A stretch of 64,000 bases of DNA from Apium graveolens (lineage: Eukaryota > Streptophyta > Magnoliopsida > Apiales > Apiaceae): positions 170,933,141 through 170,997,140 of the forward strand of contig NC_133655.1 of the NCBI RefSeq assembly GCF_009905375.1, given 5' to 3'. The notes below the pieces were generated by a model. The model was given only the letters and a program-made list of their open reading frames with translations, had not been told where the DNA came from and did no database searches. The translations under genes were made by a program, and so were the position numbers. This document shows positions 10,501 through 23,447 of this stretch, piece by piece; the first letter of the stretch is position 1; each line of letters opens with the position of its first letter.

Positions 10501-13146
10501 TGTATACCTGTAAAAAACCAAATTTTTGACATCGATAAAAGACCTTTATAAATAGTAACCTTGAGGTCTAATAAAAACTTTTGCGACCACACCGTATACG
10601 AGTTTTTAATATAAGATTCCGAGTTGATATTGTGATTATACGTACCAAATAAGTGTATGTAAACGCTATTTGTTTTCGAAGAAAACAAACTTTGAAAAAT
10701 GACCATATTTACGAATCATCGAGGATTACGGGAATCACAATATAATTACGAATTTAAAAACCTACAGATTTATATTCAACCATGATAATTCAAAACACAA
10801 GGAATAAATAAGAAAGGATTTACGTCGCGAACCATTTACGAGAAAGTATTACGAAAACGTTTAAGCGACCAAACAAACGCGTAAACGATTAAATAAATGT
10901 AACGCACTAACTAACCATGGTAGAAAAGTAACCATGGTTACTTTATCAAATAGTAAACTAAGCATAGGATGATCAACCAAGGGCTAGCAAATAGTGAGCT
11001 AAAGAGCTAAACCAAGTGGCTTATCTTGTAATCTACCAATGCTAGCTAGTTTTGTCTCCAAGATTGGCAACCAAGATCAAATCCTAGGATATATACTAAG
11101 GAATAAAAATCAACTACAATATATCACCACATTATTTCAAGAAACTCCCAAGAAGCAACAAAATTTTCTCTCCCCATTTCTTCTTCTCTTCCATTCGACC
11201 CTTTTCAAGAAACCAAGAAATCAAATTCAAACCTTCAAGCTCTAGCCATGGATAAATCCTCCCATTAATTCTCAAGCTTCCTACCAACCAAACTAAGGTA
11301 AGATAAATCTTTAAGATTTTTTTATCAAGGTTTGATGGGTGAAATAAAATCAAGAAAGTTGATAATGAATAGTATGAATAGTAACTCTTCTTTGGTTTCT
11401 TGATTTTAATAGGTTGTTTTAGGTTCCAAAAACTATACTAAGCACTCCCAAGACTTCACCATCATCAATAACACATCTCAAGCTCTCAAGAAAGGTATAA
11501 ATCTTTGATCTAACCTTATTTAAGATTTAAGTTCAAGATCCTTTTAGTATATAGTTGTAAACCTAGTTTTGGTGGTAGTAAAACTCCATAGTTGACCGAA
11601 CTTTTGAAATGCTTTTCACCTAATTCAATTCATTTTGTCAAAATGAAACTTTTAGGATAAATATTACAAGAACTCAAGAAGCTCCTCGAGGTGGTTTCAT
11701 ATTAAATACTAATTTTACGATTTATTAAAAATGATAGAATGCGAGTCGCGTAATAGTAACATTCGGTAAAGTCAACTCTAGAAGACTACTTTGACCGTCC
11801 GTTTCGACCAAGGATTGATACTTATTTCGAGTCGGTCGAATATTGAAAATTATGAAGTATTGAACTTATTAGAATATAAGTTGGTGATGAGAGTAGGAAT
11901 GCTGATTAAGATTATGATATTTGTTAAATAGAAAACCCGAAACGAGAGGAAGTCGGAAAACGTATCTTCGATTCCAGGCAAGTTTTCAAACCCTGCCTTT
12001 TTAGAACGGTTGTGTTGTGATTGCTTTTAAATACTGCAATATATGCATGATAAATGTTTTACGGAGATTTATAAATTGTTATATATTGAATCATAAGATA
12101 TGATAATTTTGGTATAATAAAAGTACCGGATTTGAAACGATATATTTAGACCGAGGATTGGTTGGTGTACGTTTATAAAAACTCTAGAAGTATTCCGGAG
12201 TTGTTATATTTGAGAAATGTTAATGCTAGAGAATAGCATAACATGTATACTATAAGATCGAGAGTCGATCGGATTTCAAAATAAAACCCGAGAATCATTC
12301 CGGTGATATTACGGAACGATTAAAAGTCCATAGTAGTTACGTATTAAGGGACCCAACATCCACTTACGAAATATTAAAACACCTCGAACTTTTATTAAAA
12401 CGGTTTCCAAAGATCGTATTCCCTCAACCATATTTTATCGTTTGAGTAATAAATATCATATACCTACTCATTTATTATGGGAGAAGCTTATCCCAACGAT
12501 TATTTATTTCAAAATCGATTAAATATTAAAGGTTATTAAATTACGTAAACATAAATTAGTTGAGGAATATTATTTTAAATATTCTTTTAAAAGTAAACTC
12601 CTTCATGGTTTAATTATTTATCGATTATCATTTAATTAATTATTATTTATTAAAGGGTTTATTTATGATTTAAAAATCATAGAACCTGATTTAAAACACT
12701 TTCTGATTTTCAGAAAATCATTAGAATAATTTTAGATCGTCGAAGAATAGTATCTCGACTTATTTAAATATTTGAATATAGTTTCAAAAGAAACTCCCTC
12801 ATTATTTAATTATCTGTTGACAACAGTCAACTCACATCCTTAGTACTTCCTCCGAAAAATTTGGAAGTACGTATACATATACATATATACACTGATAAAT
12901 CATGTTGTTTCTCTCAACAAGAAAAACGCTTGGGGGAACTTCGATGTGGTTCGAGTTCTCGAGATATGATAGGATTTCCTAAAGGACAAAGGAGGGGTAG
13001 GATCCAAGTACTTCATGTATTAGATAGACTACTGGTACCGTAAGAGACGGTACAATATGTGCCTAAGGACCTGTGAAGTGTGTGTATACCCGAAATGAGG
13101 ACACATAGCCCGTATGCAGCAAGGGTGATAACCGGGATACGAAGGT

Positions 13147-13764
13147 TGTTAGGTCACACACACTGTAGAAGGGGGTTGAATACAGTGTTTACTACAATAA
13201 AATTGAATATAAGAACTTAAGTAACAGAACATAGATTTTATTTAACACAATAAACTCTGTTACAAAGAACTGTTCTCTCCCAGTGATGAACAAATTATCA
13301 CGAGAGCTGCTAGGGTTATAAAGAATAATAACTTCGATTAACATAACACTCATAGTGTAAACCCTATGTCTGTGTTTATATACTACAAAGTTATAAGATA
13401 ATGTTCTAATTGATATAGAATATAATTCTGCTTCCTAAAATATATCAACTAGTTATCTTTTCTTCTAAGTATTCTATTCTTGATAGAATTCCTTCTTCAT
13501 TCATATTTCTTTCTGTCTTAGTCTCGATCTTCTTTCCTTTCAATCGGCCACCTGCCTTATCTGAAAGTCATCTTAAGTCCTGATATTATCTCCTGATAAA
13601 TATCTTTTGATAACTTAAGTTCTGATAACTTAAGTTCTGATATCTTAAGTTCTGTCTTCAGTATAAGTGCTGATTTCCAGTTAAGTACTGATTTGTCCTG
13701 TTAAGTAAGATCTGAAAACTAAACACAAATCATATTAGCCATGACATCACAAATATATCTAACA
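13147..13764 (-). repeat. 3' LTR of Sirevirus A
   Basis: It is 618 bp and about 95-96% identical by eye to 22828-23447. It holds repeated AAGTTCTGAT (13617-13626, 13632-13641) and AACTTAAGTT strings. Confidence 0.95.
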
Positions 13765-13776
13765 ATCTCCTCCAAC
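13765..13776 (-). other. Polypurine tract of Sirevirus A
   Basis: On the minus strand GTTGGAGGAGAT lies directly before the 3' LTR, the site for plus-strand priming. Confidence 0.8.
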
Positions 13777-13949
13777 TTGTAAATTAGTATAATATACAAG
13801 TTCAACAGATATTTGATGATGTCAAAACATTAAGTACAAATATATTAGAATTTGACTAGATAACTACAACTTACAGTCCTTTTAGTTTTACCATCTTAAG
13901 GTCTGATAACAACTTCAGTCTGTATACACTTCAGAATTTAAGCAGTTGT

Positions 13950-16640
13950 AGATCTTTGACTTGGCTTCAATTTCTGATCTCTTTGATATCAGGAGTTGTT
14001 CTGAGATAATTCTTCAACAAACATCTCTCAGCATATTCAAGTTCATTGACCATCCTCCTTTTAGCATTTATCAATTCAGCTGTATCTTCACCAGTTTGAA
14101 AAATAGCTGCTCTGAGATCATTTAGCTTAGCTTTTCTTATCTCCTGATCTAGTCTGATCAGATATGCCTTTTCAGACTCTAGATTGAATTTCACAGCCTT
14201 ATAACCCAGAAAAGTAGTTATGATCTTAGCATAGTTAGGCTTCATTTCGACAATATCACCTTTTTGATCTCTGTACTTGGGACAGTATGTGTTGTCAGAC
14301 TTTACATAATAAAGCTTCTTCTGTCTTTGAATTTGTGAGTTTAAATAACCTGTAGCACTATCTGTTAATCTGTCTTTCACTTGAAATAGGAATAGAACAT
14401 GTTCCAATTCCTCAAAATACTTCAATGGTATAGCATTCTGCCTAATATGGTATACCCTTCCATCTATCATAAAATATAACAAGATATGTTCTTTCAAGAA
14501 GGTATGGTAAACCATTTGTACAGATTCAAGTCGATTCAATCTTTTAGGAGTTGCTCCAACACCTGGTACACTTAAGGAAGTTGGATCGTTGGTAGTGTTG
14601 TGTACTCTTCTTTCATCAGAACTACCCAATCCAGATTTATCTCTTGCTTCCTTTCCTGTAACAACTCTTGCTTCAAAACCACTTGTTGCAGTCTTCAAAG
14701 GTTGAGTCTGTTTAGCTTTGGTGAATCCTGGTAGGAGTATCTTTGAAGGTTTAACATGGGCAATGTCAGAGGTTTCCTTTTCCTTATCTTCTGATATCAA
14801 GTCAACTTGAGCTATGTCAGAGGTTGCTTGCTTCACTATCATATCAGAACTTACTATATCTTGACTCTGAACAACATGAGCCATGTCAGAGGTTGTTTGA
14901 AAAATCTTCTTTGAAATCAGAGTAAGACTAGCATCTTCTTCATCATCAGTTATTTCTTCATCCATGACTGGCATATAAACCTTTACAGGTTCATCAACCT
15001 TTTCTTTGCCCTTGCACCTTGGATCAATTTCCACTTGTGATTTGGCTTTGGTTGCCTCATAATTTGTTCTTTCCTTTATCACAATACCCTTAGGCTTTGG
15101 AAATTTCTTTTCAACAACAGAAGCTTTAGATTTTGTCTTGACACCTTCTGCTTTGAGTCTAGCTTCTTCTTCCTTGAGACTCTCAAAGTCCATTCCTAGA
15201 TTTTCTTTAAGAAATAACTCCTTTGAAATTTCTTCATCAAGTTCCAGATGTTCACCAGAACTTATCCTTTTACCAGTATTAGAACTTATTCTTCTCCCAG
15301 TATCAGAACTTGTTCCTTGACTTGTAATTCTAGCTTTACTTGATGAAAATCCTTTGCCTTGACCTTGACCTCTACCCTTATCAGAGTTTTCCTGGTCATC
15401 ATTTCCATCATCCTTTCCCTTCAGTGTCTGAATAGATTTGCATTTTGACTTAATCACTTTCTCCCCCTTTTTGGCATCAACATGTAAAAGGAGAGAGATA
15501 AGCAATTCCACTGAGGATTGGATCTCATTGAGTTGAGTTTGCTGAGAAGCTTGTTTCTTTAGAATTTCAGAAATCTGAGCTTATTGCTTCTCCTGAGTTT
15601 TCTCAATGTTGGCAATTCTGTCAAAGGATGGCTTGAAAAATCTGTTCTTTTCAAGTTTCACATTCATATCTTGCTGGATCAAGGTTTTTTGAATTTTATT
15701 CACCTTGGCATGAGTTGTTGAGTGTTGACCTTGAAGGTTCCTAGTACTCAATGCAGTAACTCTCACATGTGCCTTGAAATCATCATTTATCAGCATTTCA
15801 TCAGCTTTTGCCAGATGCTCAGCAAGAATCTTTTCAGAAGGAACAAAACTAACGGCGTTCCATTCCTTAGTCCACTCCTTTCCTCTAGGAGTTTCACTCC
15901 AAGGTACTGGTGCTTCCTTAACAAACTTCTTGATTAGATCAACTTTATGAACTGTTTGTTGAGGTGCATGTCCTGATGGACCAGCTGCATCAGCATTTAG
16001 ATTGGTAGCAGTTTCACCAGTAGTTTCCTCATTGGCAACATCAGAACTTGCAGATCCTGCAGTATCAGCATCCTCTGATAAAATAGCAGTATGTGAGGCT
16101 ATAGAGGCTTCAACATCATCCTCTAAATTCTAATCTGCAGCCAGGTTCTGATCAACATCCAAAATTGGTGTTGCTGGTGGAGTGAGTTGAATTTGTGGAG
16201 CTTCTAAGTACAAAACCTCAGGCACAATCAATTTATGAATATCAATTTCAGCACTTGTACCTGGTTCTTCAGTATGTACTGGATCAACTATAGGTGACAT
16301 AGGAGGTGTAGGTATTCTGTCTTGAGCAGTTTCTGGTTGTGCAGATGGAAGTGATTCAATAACAATTGGTACTGTTGAGATCAGAGATTCCTGATCCCCT
16401 TCCTTAGCTGCTTCCACTACATTCTCTGAATCTGGCTCAACTATGTCCCTGTGAGCTCTCTATTTCTTTAATTTCTTCAAAGGTGAAGACACTGTAGGAG
16501 CTTTATCATCAGAATTTAACTTTCTAAGCCTTTTGAGGGGCCTAGAACTCCCAGTTACAGTATCTTTCTGAGAAGAGATCTTCTTAGCTTCTACAACAAC
16601 AGGTTCTGATATTGGAACGTGTTCCTCAGTTGTTTCCTCA
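13950..16640 (-). pseudogene. Sirevirus env-like ORF, long part
   Basis: A lysine-, serine- and glutamate-rich frame runs down the minus strand with an uninterrupted stretch at 15511-13967. That stretch begins LLLHVDAKKGEK, has repeated SS(D/N)TG(R/K)RISS units near residue 70, and ends in an alpha-helical-looking domain (YFEELEHVLFLFQVKDR, then ELINAKRRMVNELEYAERC). Upstream parts are 16640-16460, 16417-16130 and 15796-15581. Stops seen: TAG near 16462 after a KKLKK run, TAA near 16130, and a stop and frame change near 15511-15581. Sireviruses often carry such a third ORF after pol; its function is unknown and I see no clear signal peptide or transmembrane helix here. A possible splice acceptor (TTCTGTTGATTTGAG, then G) lies near 16640. 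Confidence 0.7.
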
Positions 16641-16952
16641 AATCAACAGAATTTAATCAAAACATTCATCACAAAATAAAATTAAAAATCGATGAAGTAA
16701 AAATTAATAAATTGCAATTAAACATGCACAGTCACATAATTTGAGAAACAAAGAACAAATCTTGCAATTAAAGAAAATTTCATTAATATATCATATGAGT
16801 ATATTTCATGAAATTTATCAATTACATGTAAAAATTACAAGATAGTCCTATTCTACGATTCTTAACATCAACAGCTTTAGTCCTAGTCTAAGAGACCTAA
16901 CGACTACTTCTTCTGTGCTGACGAAGAGCACTGCAAGACGAATGATTCATTC

Positions 16953-17167
16953 TTACTGACGGAGAGCTTCTCTCATTTCCTCTTCCAACCTATCAAGATG
17001 GAGGTGATACTCCATTGATAAGAACAAGAGTTCTATGTGAACCTCTTGTGGAACTGAGTTCCAAAGCTCTTCAAGAATGGCGGTGACATGCCACTCCTGT
17101 TGCCATTCATCACAACTCAACTCGATGTTAAAGGTTTCATAGTTCAGGAACAAGTTGAAAGAACCAT
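16953..17167 (-). CDS. Small ORF before the env-like ORF of Sirevirus A
   Basis: The frame reads FLNYETFNIELSCDEWQQEW and ends EEEMREALRQ at 16953. The clearest ATG context (ACAAAAATGG, at 17167) is in a different frame and meets a stop after seven codons, so either a frame change has occurred or a non-ATG start is used; the coding-looking frame stays open above 17167. A TATA-like box lies 75 bp upstream and the leader is pyrimidine-rich. I do not recognise the protein. It is acidic and helical in look, with no membrane segment. The 300 bases below it (16641-16952) show no gene. Confidence 0.45.
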
Positions 17168-17241
17168 TTTTGTTGATGTGAATAACAAGAGAGTGAGTTT
17201 GTGAGAAAATGACAGATGTTTTGGCTGGAATGAATAGTCGG

Positions 17242-17249
17242 TTTAAATA
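17242..17249 (-). promoter_or_regulatory. TATA-like box before the small ORF
   Basis: TATTTAAA on the minus strand, followed by a CT-rich leader (TCTCACAAACTCACTCTC) and an ACAAAAATGG start context about 80 bp downstream. It resembles a stand-alone plant core promoter inside the retroelement. Chance occurrence in AT-rich DNA cannot be excluded. Confidence 0.4.
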
Positions 17250-18595
17250 GCCAATAGAATACCAAGGGACGCGAGGACTAGTTAAAAATTACAAGTAAAA
17301 TTAATGACCCCTCGACTCCCTAGACTAATGTGTAATAATAATAGTCGATCTAAAGCCAGAGTTAATGGGCATGGGATACAATAACAATTACTGTGCGCAT
17401 GCAGTTTTTCAAGACATACACGCTAATCACTAAGCCATAATGATTATAACTGTTTTATCTCACATTAACCGATATTCTGTAAAAATATTATCGTTCAAGT
17501 AATGACCAAAAATAAACCAAGTAAATAAATACTGCCATGCCAGCATCAGAACTTAATTATTATCAGGATTTAAAAGTCATCAGAATATGGCTTCTTAACT
17601 CGAAAAGTGAATGTTTATTCCTATAATTCTTCAACAAATACGGATATGGTTTCATCAGAACTTAATCATCAGATTTCTATCAGAACTTGTCCTCAGAATT
17701 TATGTAATCTGACACATAAACTGTTCATCTAAAACAATATTTATCACCACAGTAATTTTCATCATTCATATGGAGTGTAAGTGTGTGCATTAAGCTAAAT
17801 ATCAGACAAAGAGTAAAGTCTGACAACTTCAGTACATCTTAGAATTAAGGCATAACTAAGAACTTTGCTCAAAATCTGTCATTATTCTGAAGTCTACTTT
17901 AGAATGAGTTCATGCACGAGTCCATCTCAACTGTTTTGTGCTCATTTTATGCATCTTTTGAAATTCCTTTTTATAGTGGCTTCTCAGTGTAAGTGAGTCA
18001 CGACTGCTTATCAGAATTTATGCTGCAATCAGAGTATTTCTCCAGTAATCATAGAGTGTGAAAAGTCACCAAGAAAAAACTTTTGCTTTTCTAATGCATA
18101 TTACTTAATACCAGCAATGCACTTGGGCCTTCCCTTCCACATTTTTACTCTAGATCTCAAAGGAGTACCTGATATTTATTTCTTTTTCTTTTGATAAGTG
18201 AGGCTTATCAGCACTTAGTACATCCATCAGATTTACTAACATCGGAACTTAACAGATAAGAAGCACTATTCTTGTTTTTGACTTAGTAATAAGATACACA
18301 AAGTAAATTTTAACTAAGCTCAATATCAGAATTTGCTTTTGTTAAAAGATATACACATAAACAATTACTTCATACATGGGATCTTTAGTATATTAAAGAC
18401 TACTAGGTCATCACCTAGCACAGTTATCCTCATTGGATTGAATAGTCACAGAAGCAGTCATATAACTATCAGAGTTTAGAAATTCACATCAGACAATAAT
18501 CAGCACTTAAGCAAATTTCAATTTAAGCACAGAATACACAAAGATAGTAATATCTGTAAATATTGATCATAAAATCTGATGTATCAGAACATAAA
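17250..18595 (-). other. Pol-to-env noncoding region of Sirevirus A
   Basis: No credible reading frame. It carries several copies of ATCAGAACTT (17545, 17654, 17679) and near-copies such as ATCAGAATTT (about 18009) and ATCGGAACTT (about 18241), the same motif that is found in this element's LTR and ORFs. Confidence 0.6.
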
Positions 18596-20456
18596 CTAAG
18601 TAGATTTAGATAAAAAACCTGAAACCATTCCAAGTTCATTTACCAGTCTTGTAAAAGTAACTTCACATAGTGGTTTTGTGAAGATATCTGCTAGTTGTTG
18701 ATCTGTTGGAACAAAATGCAATTCCACTGTACCTTCATCCACATGTTCCCTTATGAAGTGGTACCTAATGCTGATGTGCTTTGTCATTGAGTGTTGAACT
18801 GGATTACCTGTCATAGCAATAGCACTTTGATTATCACAGTAAATAGGGATTTTAGAAAATTCTAACCCGTAATCCAGTAACTGATTCTTCATCCAAAGAA
18901 TCTGTGCACAACAGCTTCCTGCAGCAATGTATTCTGCTTCTGCAGTTGATGTGGAAATTGACTTCTGTTTCTTGCTAAACCAAGAAACCAATATGCCTCC
19001 AAAAAATTGGCAGCTTCCACTTTCTTTGGTTCAGTCTACGAAAGAAAAGAATGATAGAGACATTCATTTGATGTAGTTGTTCTAGTTCTGACACCTGCTT
19101 CAGGATTTCTAATAATTAAGTCAGGTGTATGTGCTTTAGTCCACTTCCTTGCAAATGGAAGGTTATCTCTAGAACTGGATGCTCCCGCATGATCCATGCT
19201 GTCTCCATCAACATTTTCTGATGCTCCCCCTGATATTATGCTCTCTTAGTTGGATCCTTCAGAACATGAGTTTCCAGAATTATCAGAACTTGGCCCATCA
19301 GAACTTGAAGAGCCTGTTGTAGATTCTGATGCTTCTTGAGATGTGGTTGGATCTTCAGTATGCTCCCCCTGCACAGGTGCATCTTGCTTTGGCATAGTCA
19401 CCACAGTTTCACTAACATCAGAGTTTAATCCATAAGAGTTTGAAGTATCAGGATTTAGACTGTCAGGATTTACAAAATCAGAATTTAAAACTTTATATTC
19501 GAATCTCAGCTGATCATGATCATTGAAATCTTCAAGTCCAGTAATCTTCTTATCATCAAAAGAGACATTGATAGATTCTATGACAATCCTTGTTCTTAAA
19601 TTATAGACTCTGAAGGCTTTTATGGAAGTGGATATCCAACAAAAATTCCTTCATCAACTTTTAGATCAAATTTGGATAGCTGTTCGGGATGAGTCTTAAA
19701 ATCCCAATTCATTGGACTTTTTGTGTGCAAGAAATACACCCATGTGTATCTGGTGAACTCATCCACTATGACCATAGCAATATTCCTCTTTGCAATAGAC
19801 ATGACATTCACTGGACCAAATAGATCAACATATAGTAGGTGATAAGGCTCAAGAATTGATGATTCAGTCTTGCTCTTGAATGAAGATTTTCTTTGTTTTG
19901 CCTTCTGACATGAATCACAAAGGCCATCAGGAGCAAATACTGATTTTGGCAGTCCTCTCACAAGATCTTTCTTGACTAGTTCATTTATATTGTTGAAATT
20001 TATATGAGAGAGTTTCTTGTGCCAATTCCAGCTTTCTTCAATTGATGCTCTACTTAACAGACATATTGCAGAATCATTAGTACTTGTTGAAAGCTTGGCT
20101 TCATAAATGTTACCATGCCTGTATCCTATCAGAACAACTTTTCCTGTAGATTTGCTTACAACTTCACAGTGTTCTTCAAAGAAATCCACATGATAACCTT
20201 TGTCACATATTTGACTAACACTTAGAAAATTGTGTTTAAGTCCTGAGACCAGAGCTACTTTTTCAATGATGACATTCCCAAGATTGATATTGCCATATCC
20301 CAGAGTTTTTCCCATATTGCCATCTCCATAAGAAACACCTGGGCCGGCTTTCTCCACAAAGTTTGATAGCATGGCTTTATTTCCAGTCATATGTCCTGAA
20401 CATCCACTGTCCAGAACTAGGATGTTCTTCATGTTGCCCTGCAATCACAAAGACCA
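18596..20456 (-). pseudogene. Sirevirus A pol with reverse transcriptase deleted
   Basis: The frame at 20444-19620 begins with the aspartic protease motif LDSGCSGHMTG. It goes on through the zinc-binding integrase N-terminus (HKKLSH, then CDSCQKAK) and the first catalytic region (YVDLFGPV, VIVDEFTRYTWVYFL). It then jumps from HTKSPMNW to DEGIFVGYP, so the rest of the integrase core is lost. The following 600 bases are an acidic, serine-rich hinge with stops. At 18991 RNase H appears abruptly (WFSKKQKSISTSTAEAEYIA, then IPIYCDNQSAIAM, ADIFTKPL). No YVDD reverse transcriptase remains. The frame starts 12 bases after, and in phase with, the end of gag, across one stop. The element could move only with enzymes from another copy. 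Confidence 0.88.
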
Positions 20457-22773
20457 CTAATGATTAGTTTTAAGGACCCAGACTTGCTTGGATCCTTTGG
20501 CCTTATCAAGTTTGTTAACATTTGCAGCGGATTTAGCATCATAGTTTAGGTTAACAGTTTTCTTATTAGAATTTGCAATATTAGACTTTGCATCAGAATT
20601 TACACTAGAAGGAATAATGCTAACTTTCTTTAAAGAAGGTTTTACTTGATAATAATCATAGTACAAACTATGATATTCCTTACAAGTATAAATGGAATGC
20701 CATAAACTACCACAACAAAAACAAGGATTTTGTGGTTTATATCTAACAGACTGACTCTTAACTCCTGACTCTAAGGGTAAGGAGTTTATGTTCTTATTCT
20801 TCCTGCAAAAAGAAGCCAGATGGTTAGAATTTCCACAGTTATGACATGTTTTTCTAGGAGCGTTAGGAACAGGCTTATAATTGTTACTTTTGTTCACACC
20901 TTCCTTTCCATTCCTATTTTTCCTAGGTGGCTTTACCTTGTTTACATTTTTAACCTGTTTCAGCTTATGCTTAAGCTGTTTCTTTGTCATTAAGCCTATG
21001 TTAACTTCAGTTGGCTTATCCTGTTTAGGTTTGTCAGAAGTTAATTTCTCTTTAACTTCTAATTTCTCAATATCAGACTTTGCAGTTACAAACTTAATAG
21101 GATTTACCTTTGGTTTTTGTTTAACAACTATAGGCTCAGTTTCTACAGTTCCCTTACTGTTCTTATCATCTCCATAACCTAAGCTCTCTTTCAAGTTTCA
21201 ACTACTAAGAATATCCTGAGTTGCTTTGCCAGAGTTAGTCCAAGTCTTGATAATCTCTCTTTCCTTTTCTAACTCAGTTTTTAGAGATTCATTCATTTTT
21301 AGCATTTCATCCCTAACATAAAAGGCATCATCTCTATCTTTCTGAGTTTGATGGAATATGACTAACTCTTTTTCTAAATAATCTTTTTATAAGCAAGATT
21401 TTCAGAAGTTAATCTTTCATATGTTAAAATTTGATCTTTATAACTAATGAACATGGTTTTAAGATATCTTCTCAACTCAGTAATATCATCAGTATGAAAG
21501 GCATAAGTAGTTTGAGGTACCTTTAAGTCAGCAGTATCAGAACTGCTATCAGCATTTGCCATCAAGGCATAGTTTTCCTCATCCTCAGAATCTGAAGCAT
21601 CTGACCAGCTTTTCTTCTTTATGACAAGAGCCTTGCCTTTGTCACTCTTTTCTTTTCTGCAATCAGGAGATATGTGGCCTTTCTCACCACAGTTGTAGCA
21701 TTTAACATTTGAGTAATCTCCTATGTCAGACTTTCCTCCTTTGCCTTTAGATTTTCTGAAACCTTTCTTATCAGAACTTGCACCTTTCCTGGAAAACTTC
21801 TTTCCTCTCCTGAATTTCCTGTATGCAATCTTTGTGATTCTTTTCACCATAAGAGCACACGGCTTCATCATCTCTTCATCAGGGTCCATCTCAGGTATAC
21901 TTTCAGTTTATGAGTCATCATCACTATCAGAACTTGATGACTCAGTATCAGACTTTGTGATGAGAGCTTTTCCCTTGCCTTTCTTTGAGGCAACAACTTT
22001 GGGACTTTCCTCCTCAGCCACAAAGGCAACTGTCCTTGACTTTCTTCCATTCCTTTTGCTTCTTTGTTCTATCTCAAGTTCATGAGTCTTGAGAATCCCA
22101 TAAATTTCATCAAGAGTTGTTTCATCAAGATTATAGTTGTCCCTTATTATTGTGGCCTTCAAATCCATCTTTCAGGAAGAGCTAACAGGAATTTAAGATT
22201 TGAATCTTCAATATCATACTCTTTGTCAACAAGTGACAAATCATTCAAGAGTTTGACAAATCTGTCATATAAATCAGTTAATGACTCATCAGGCTTTGAG
22301 TCAAAGTGCTCATACTCTTGAGTGAGTATAGTCTTCCTGTTCTTCTTGATTGAATTAGTTCCCTGAGACCTTGTTTCCAAAGCATCCCATATCTTTTTTA
22401 TAGTCTTGCATTGAATTACCCTGTTTGACATGACATTATCAATGGCACTATGCAGCAAGTGTCTTACCTTTGCATCCTTTGCAATTGATGAGATATCTTC
22501 AGCAGTGTAATCACTTTTCTCCTTTGGTACAGACTTTGCTGGCTGACCTGCAACTTCCACAAAGAGTTTGGTTAGCATATGTGGTCCTTCATTAATCCTG
22601 TCGAGATATTTTGGATCTGTAGCTTCCAGAAACATAGCCATCTTCACTTTCCATATGGAATACTCAGAAGGTTTCAACATGGAAACTCTTATAGTCTCAT
22701 ATCGACTATGGGTTATGGTTTTTGGAGGTTCTTCAGTTTTGGTGGGCTTGGTTGGAGTTTCTGTTTCAGACAT
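20457..22773 (-). pseudogene. Sirevirus A gag, broken
   Basis: Starts MSETETPTKPTKTEEPPK at 22773. The UBN2-type gag core follows (YSIWKVKMAMFLEATDPKYL, then IWDALETRSQGTN and YDRFVKLLNDLSL). Three CX2CX4HX4C zinc knuckles are visible: CYNCGEKGHISPDC (about 21690), CHNCGNSNHLASFC (about 20845) and CFCCGSLWHSIYTC (about 20705). Breaks: a frame change at 22159-22168, TAA at 21908-21910, and a stop and frame loss between 21374 and 21194. It would form the particle and bind RNA. The large size with a long linker and extra knuckles is a Sirevirus trait. Confidence 0.88.
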
Positions 22774-22813
22774 GATTGTTTTTGGATCTTAAACTGTATG
22801 TGTGTTAATAGAT

Positions 22814-22825
22814 CTGCTCTGATAC
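22814..22825 (-). other. Primer-binding site of Sirevirus A
   Basis: On the minus strand TGGTATCAGAGC, complementary to the 3' end of initiator methionine tRNA, lies two bases inside the 5' LTR edge. Confidence 0.93.
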
Positions 22826-22827
22826 CA

Positions 22828-23447
22828 CTTGTTAGGTCACACACACTGTAGAAGGGGGTTGAATACAGTGTTTACTACAATCAAATCGAATATAAGAACT
22901 CAAGTAACAGAACACAGATTTTATTCAACACAATAAACTCTATTATAAAGAACTGTTCTCTCTCAATGATGAACAAATTATCACGAGAGCTGCTAGGGTT
23001 ACAAAGAATAATAACTTCGATTAAGATAACACTTATAGTGTAAACCCTATATCTGTGTTTATATACTACACAGTTACAAGATAATGTTCTAATTGATATG
23101 GAATATAATTCTGCTTCCTAAAATATATCAACTAGTTATCTTTTCTTCCAAGTGTTCTATTCTTCATAGAATTCCTTCTTCATGCATATTTCTTTCTGTC
23201 TTAGTCTCGATCTTCTTTCCTTTCAATCAGCCACATGCCTTATCTGAAAGTCATCTTAAGTCCTGATATTATCTCCTGATAAATATCTTCTGATAACTTA
23301 AGTTCTGATAACTTAAGTTCTGCTATCTTAAGTTCTGTCTTCAGTATAAGTGTTGATTTCCGGTTAAGTACTGATTTGTCCTGTTAGGTAAGATCTGAAA
23401 ACTAAACACAAATCATATTAGCCATGACATCACAAATATATCTAACA
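22828..23447 (-). repeat. 5' LTR of Sirevirus A
   Basis: Matches 13147-13764. On the minus strand a TATATAAA box at 23058-23065 is the likely core promoter, and AAGTTCTGAT-type repeats lie upstream of it (about 23285-23335). Confidence 0.95.

Larger units (their letters stand above)
13147..23447 (-). mobile_element. Sirevirus A (Ty1/copia), defective
   Basis: It is bounded by ~620-bp LTRs that start TGTTAGGTCACACACACTG and end ATATATCTAACA. The target duplication AAGGT (13142-13146 and 23448-23452) is perfect, and the interrupted gypsy LTR can be rejoined across it by comparison with 32170-32200. Order on the minus strand: LTR, primer site, gag with three zinc knuckles, protease, start of integrase, hinge, RNase H, a long noncoding stretch, a small ORF, a long env-like ORF, polypurine tract, LTR. 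The reverse transcriptase and most of the integrase core are absent. By eye the LTRs differ at about 27 of 618 positions, so it is not recent. Confidence 0.95.

Noticed and set aside
22568..22851. Plus-strand frames opposite Sirevirus A gag
   Set aside because: They are antisense shadows of a well-supported gag and cross into the LTR.
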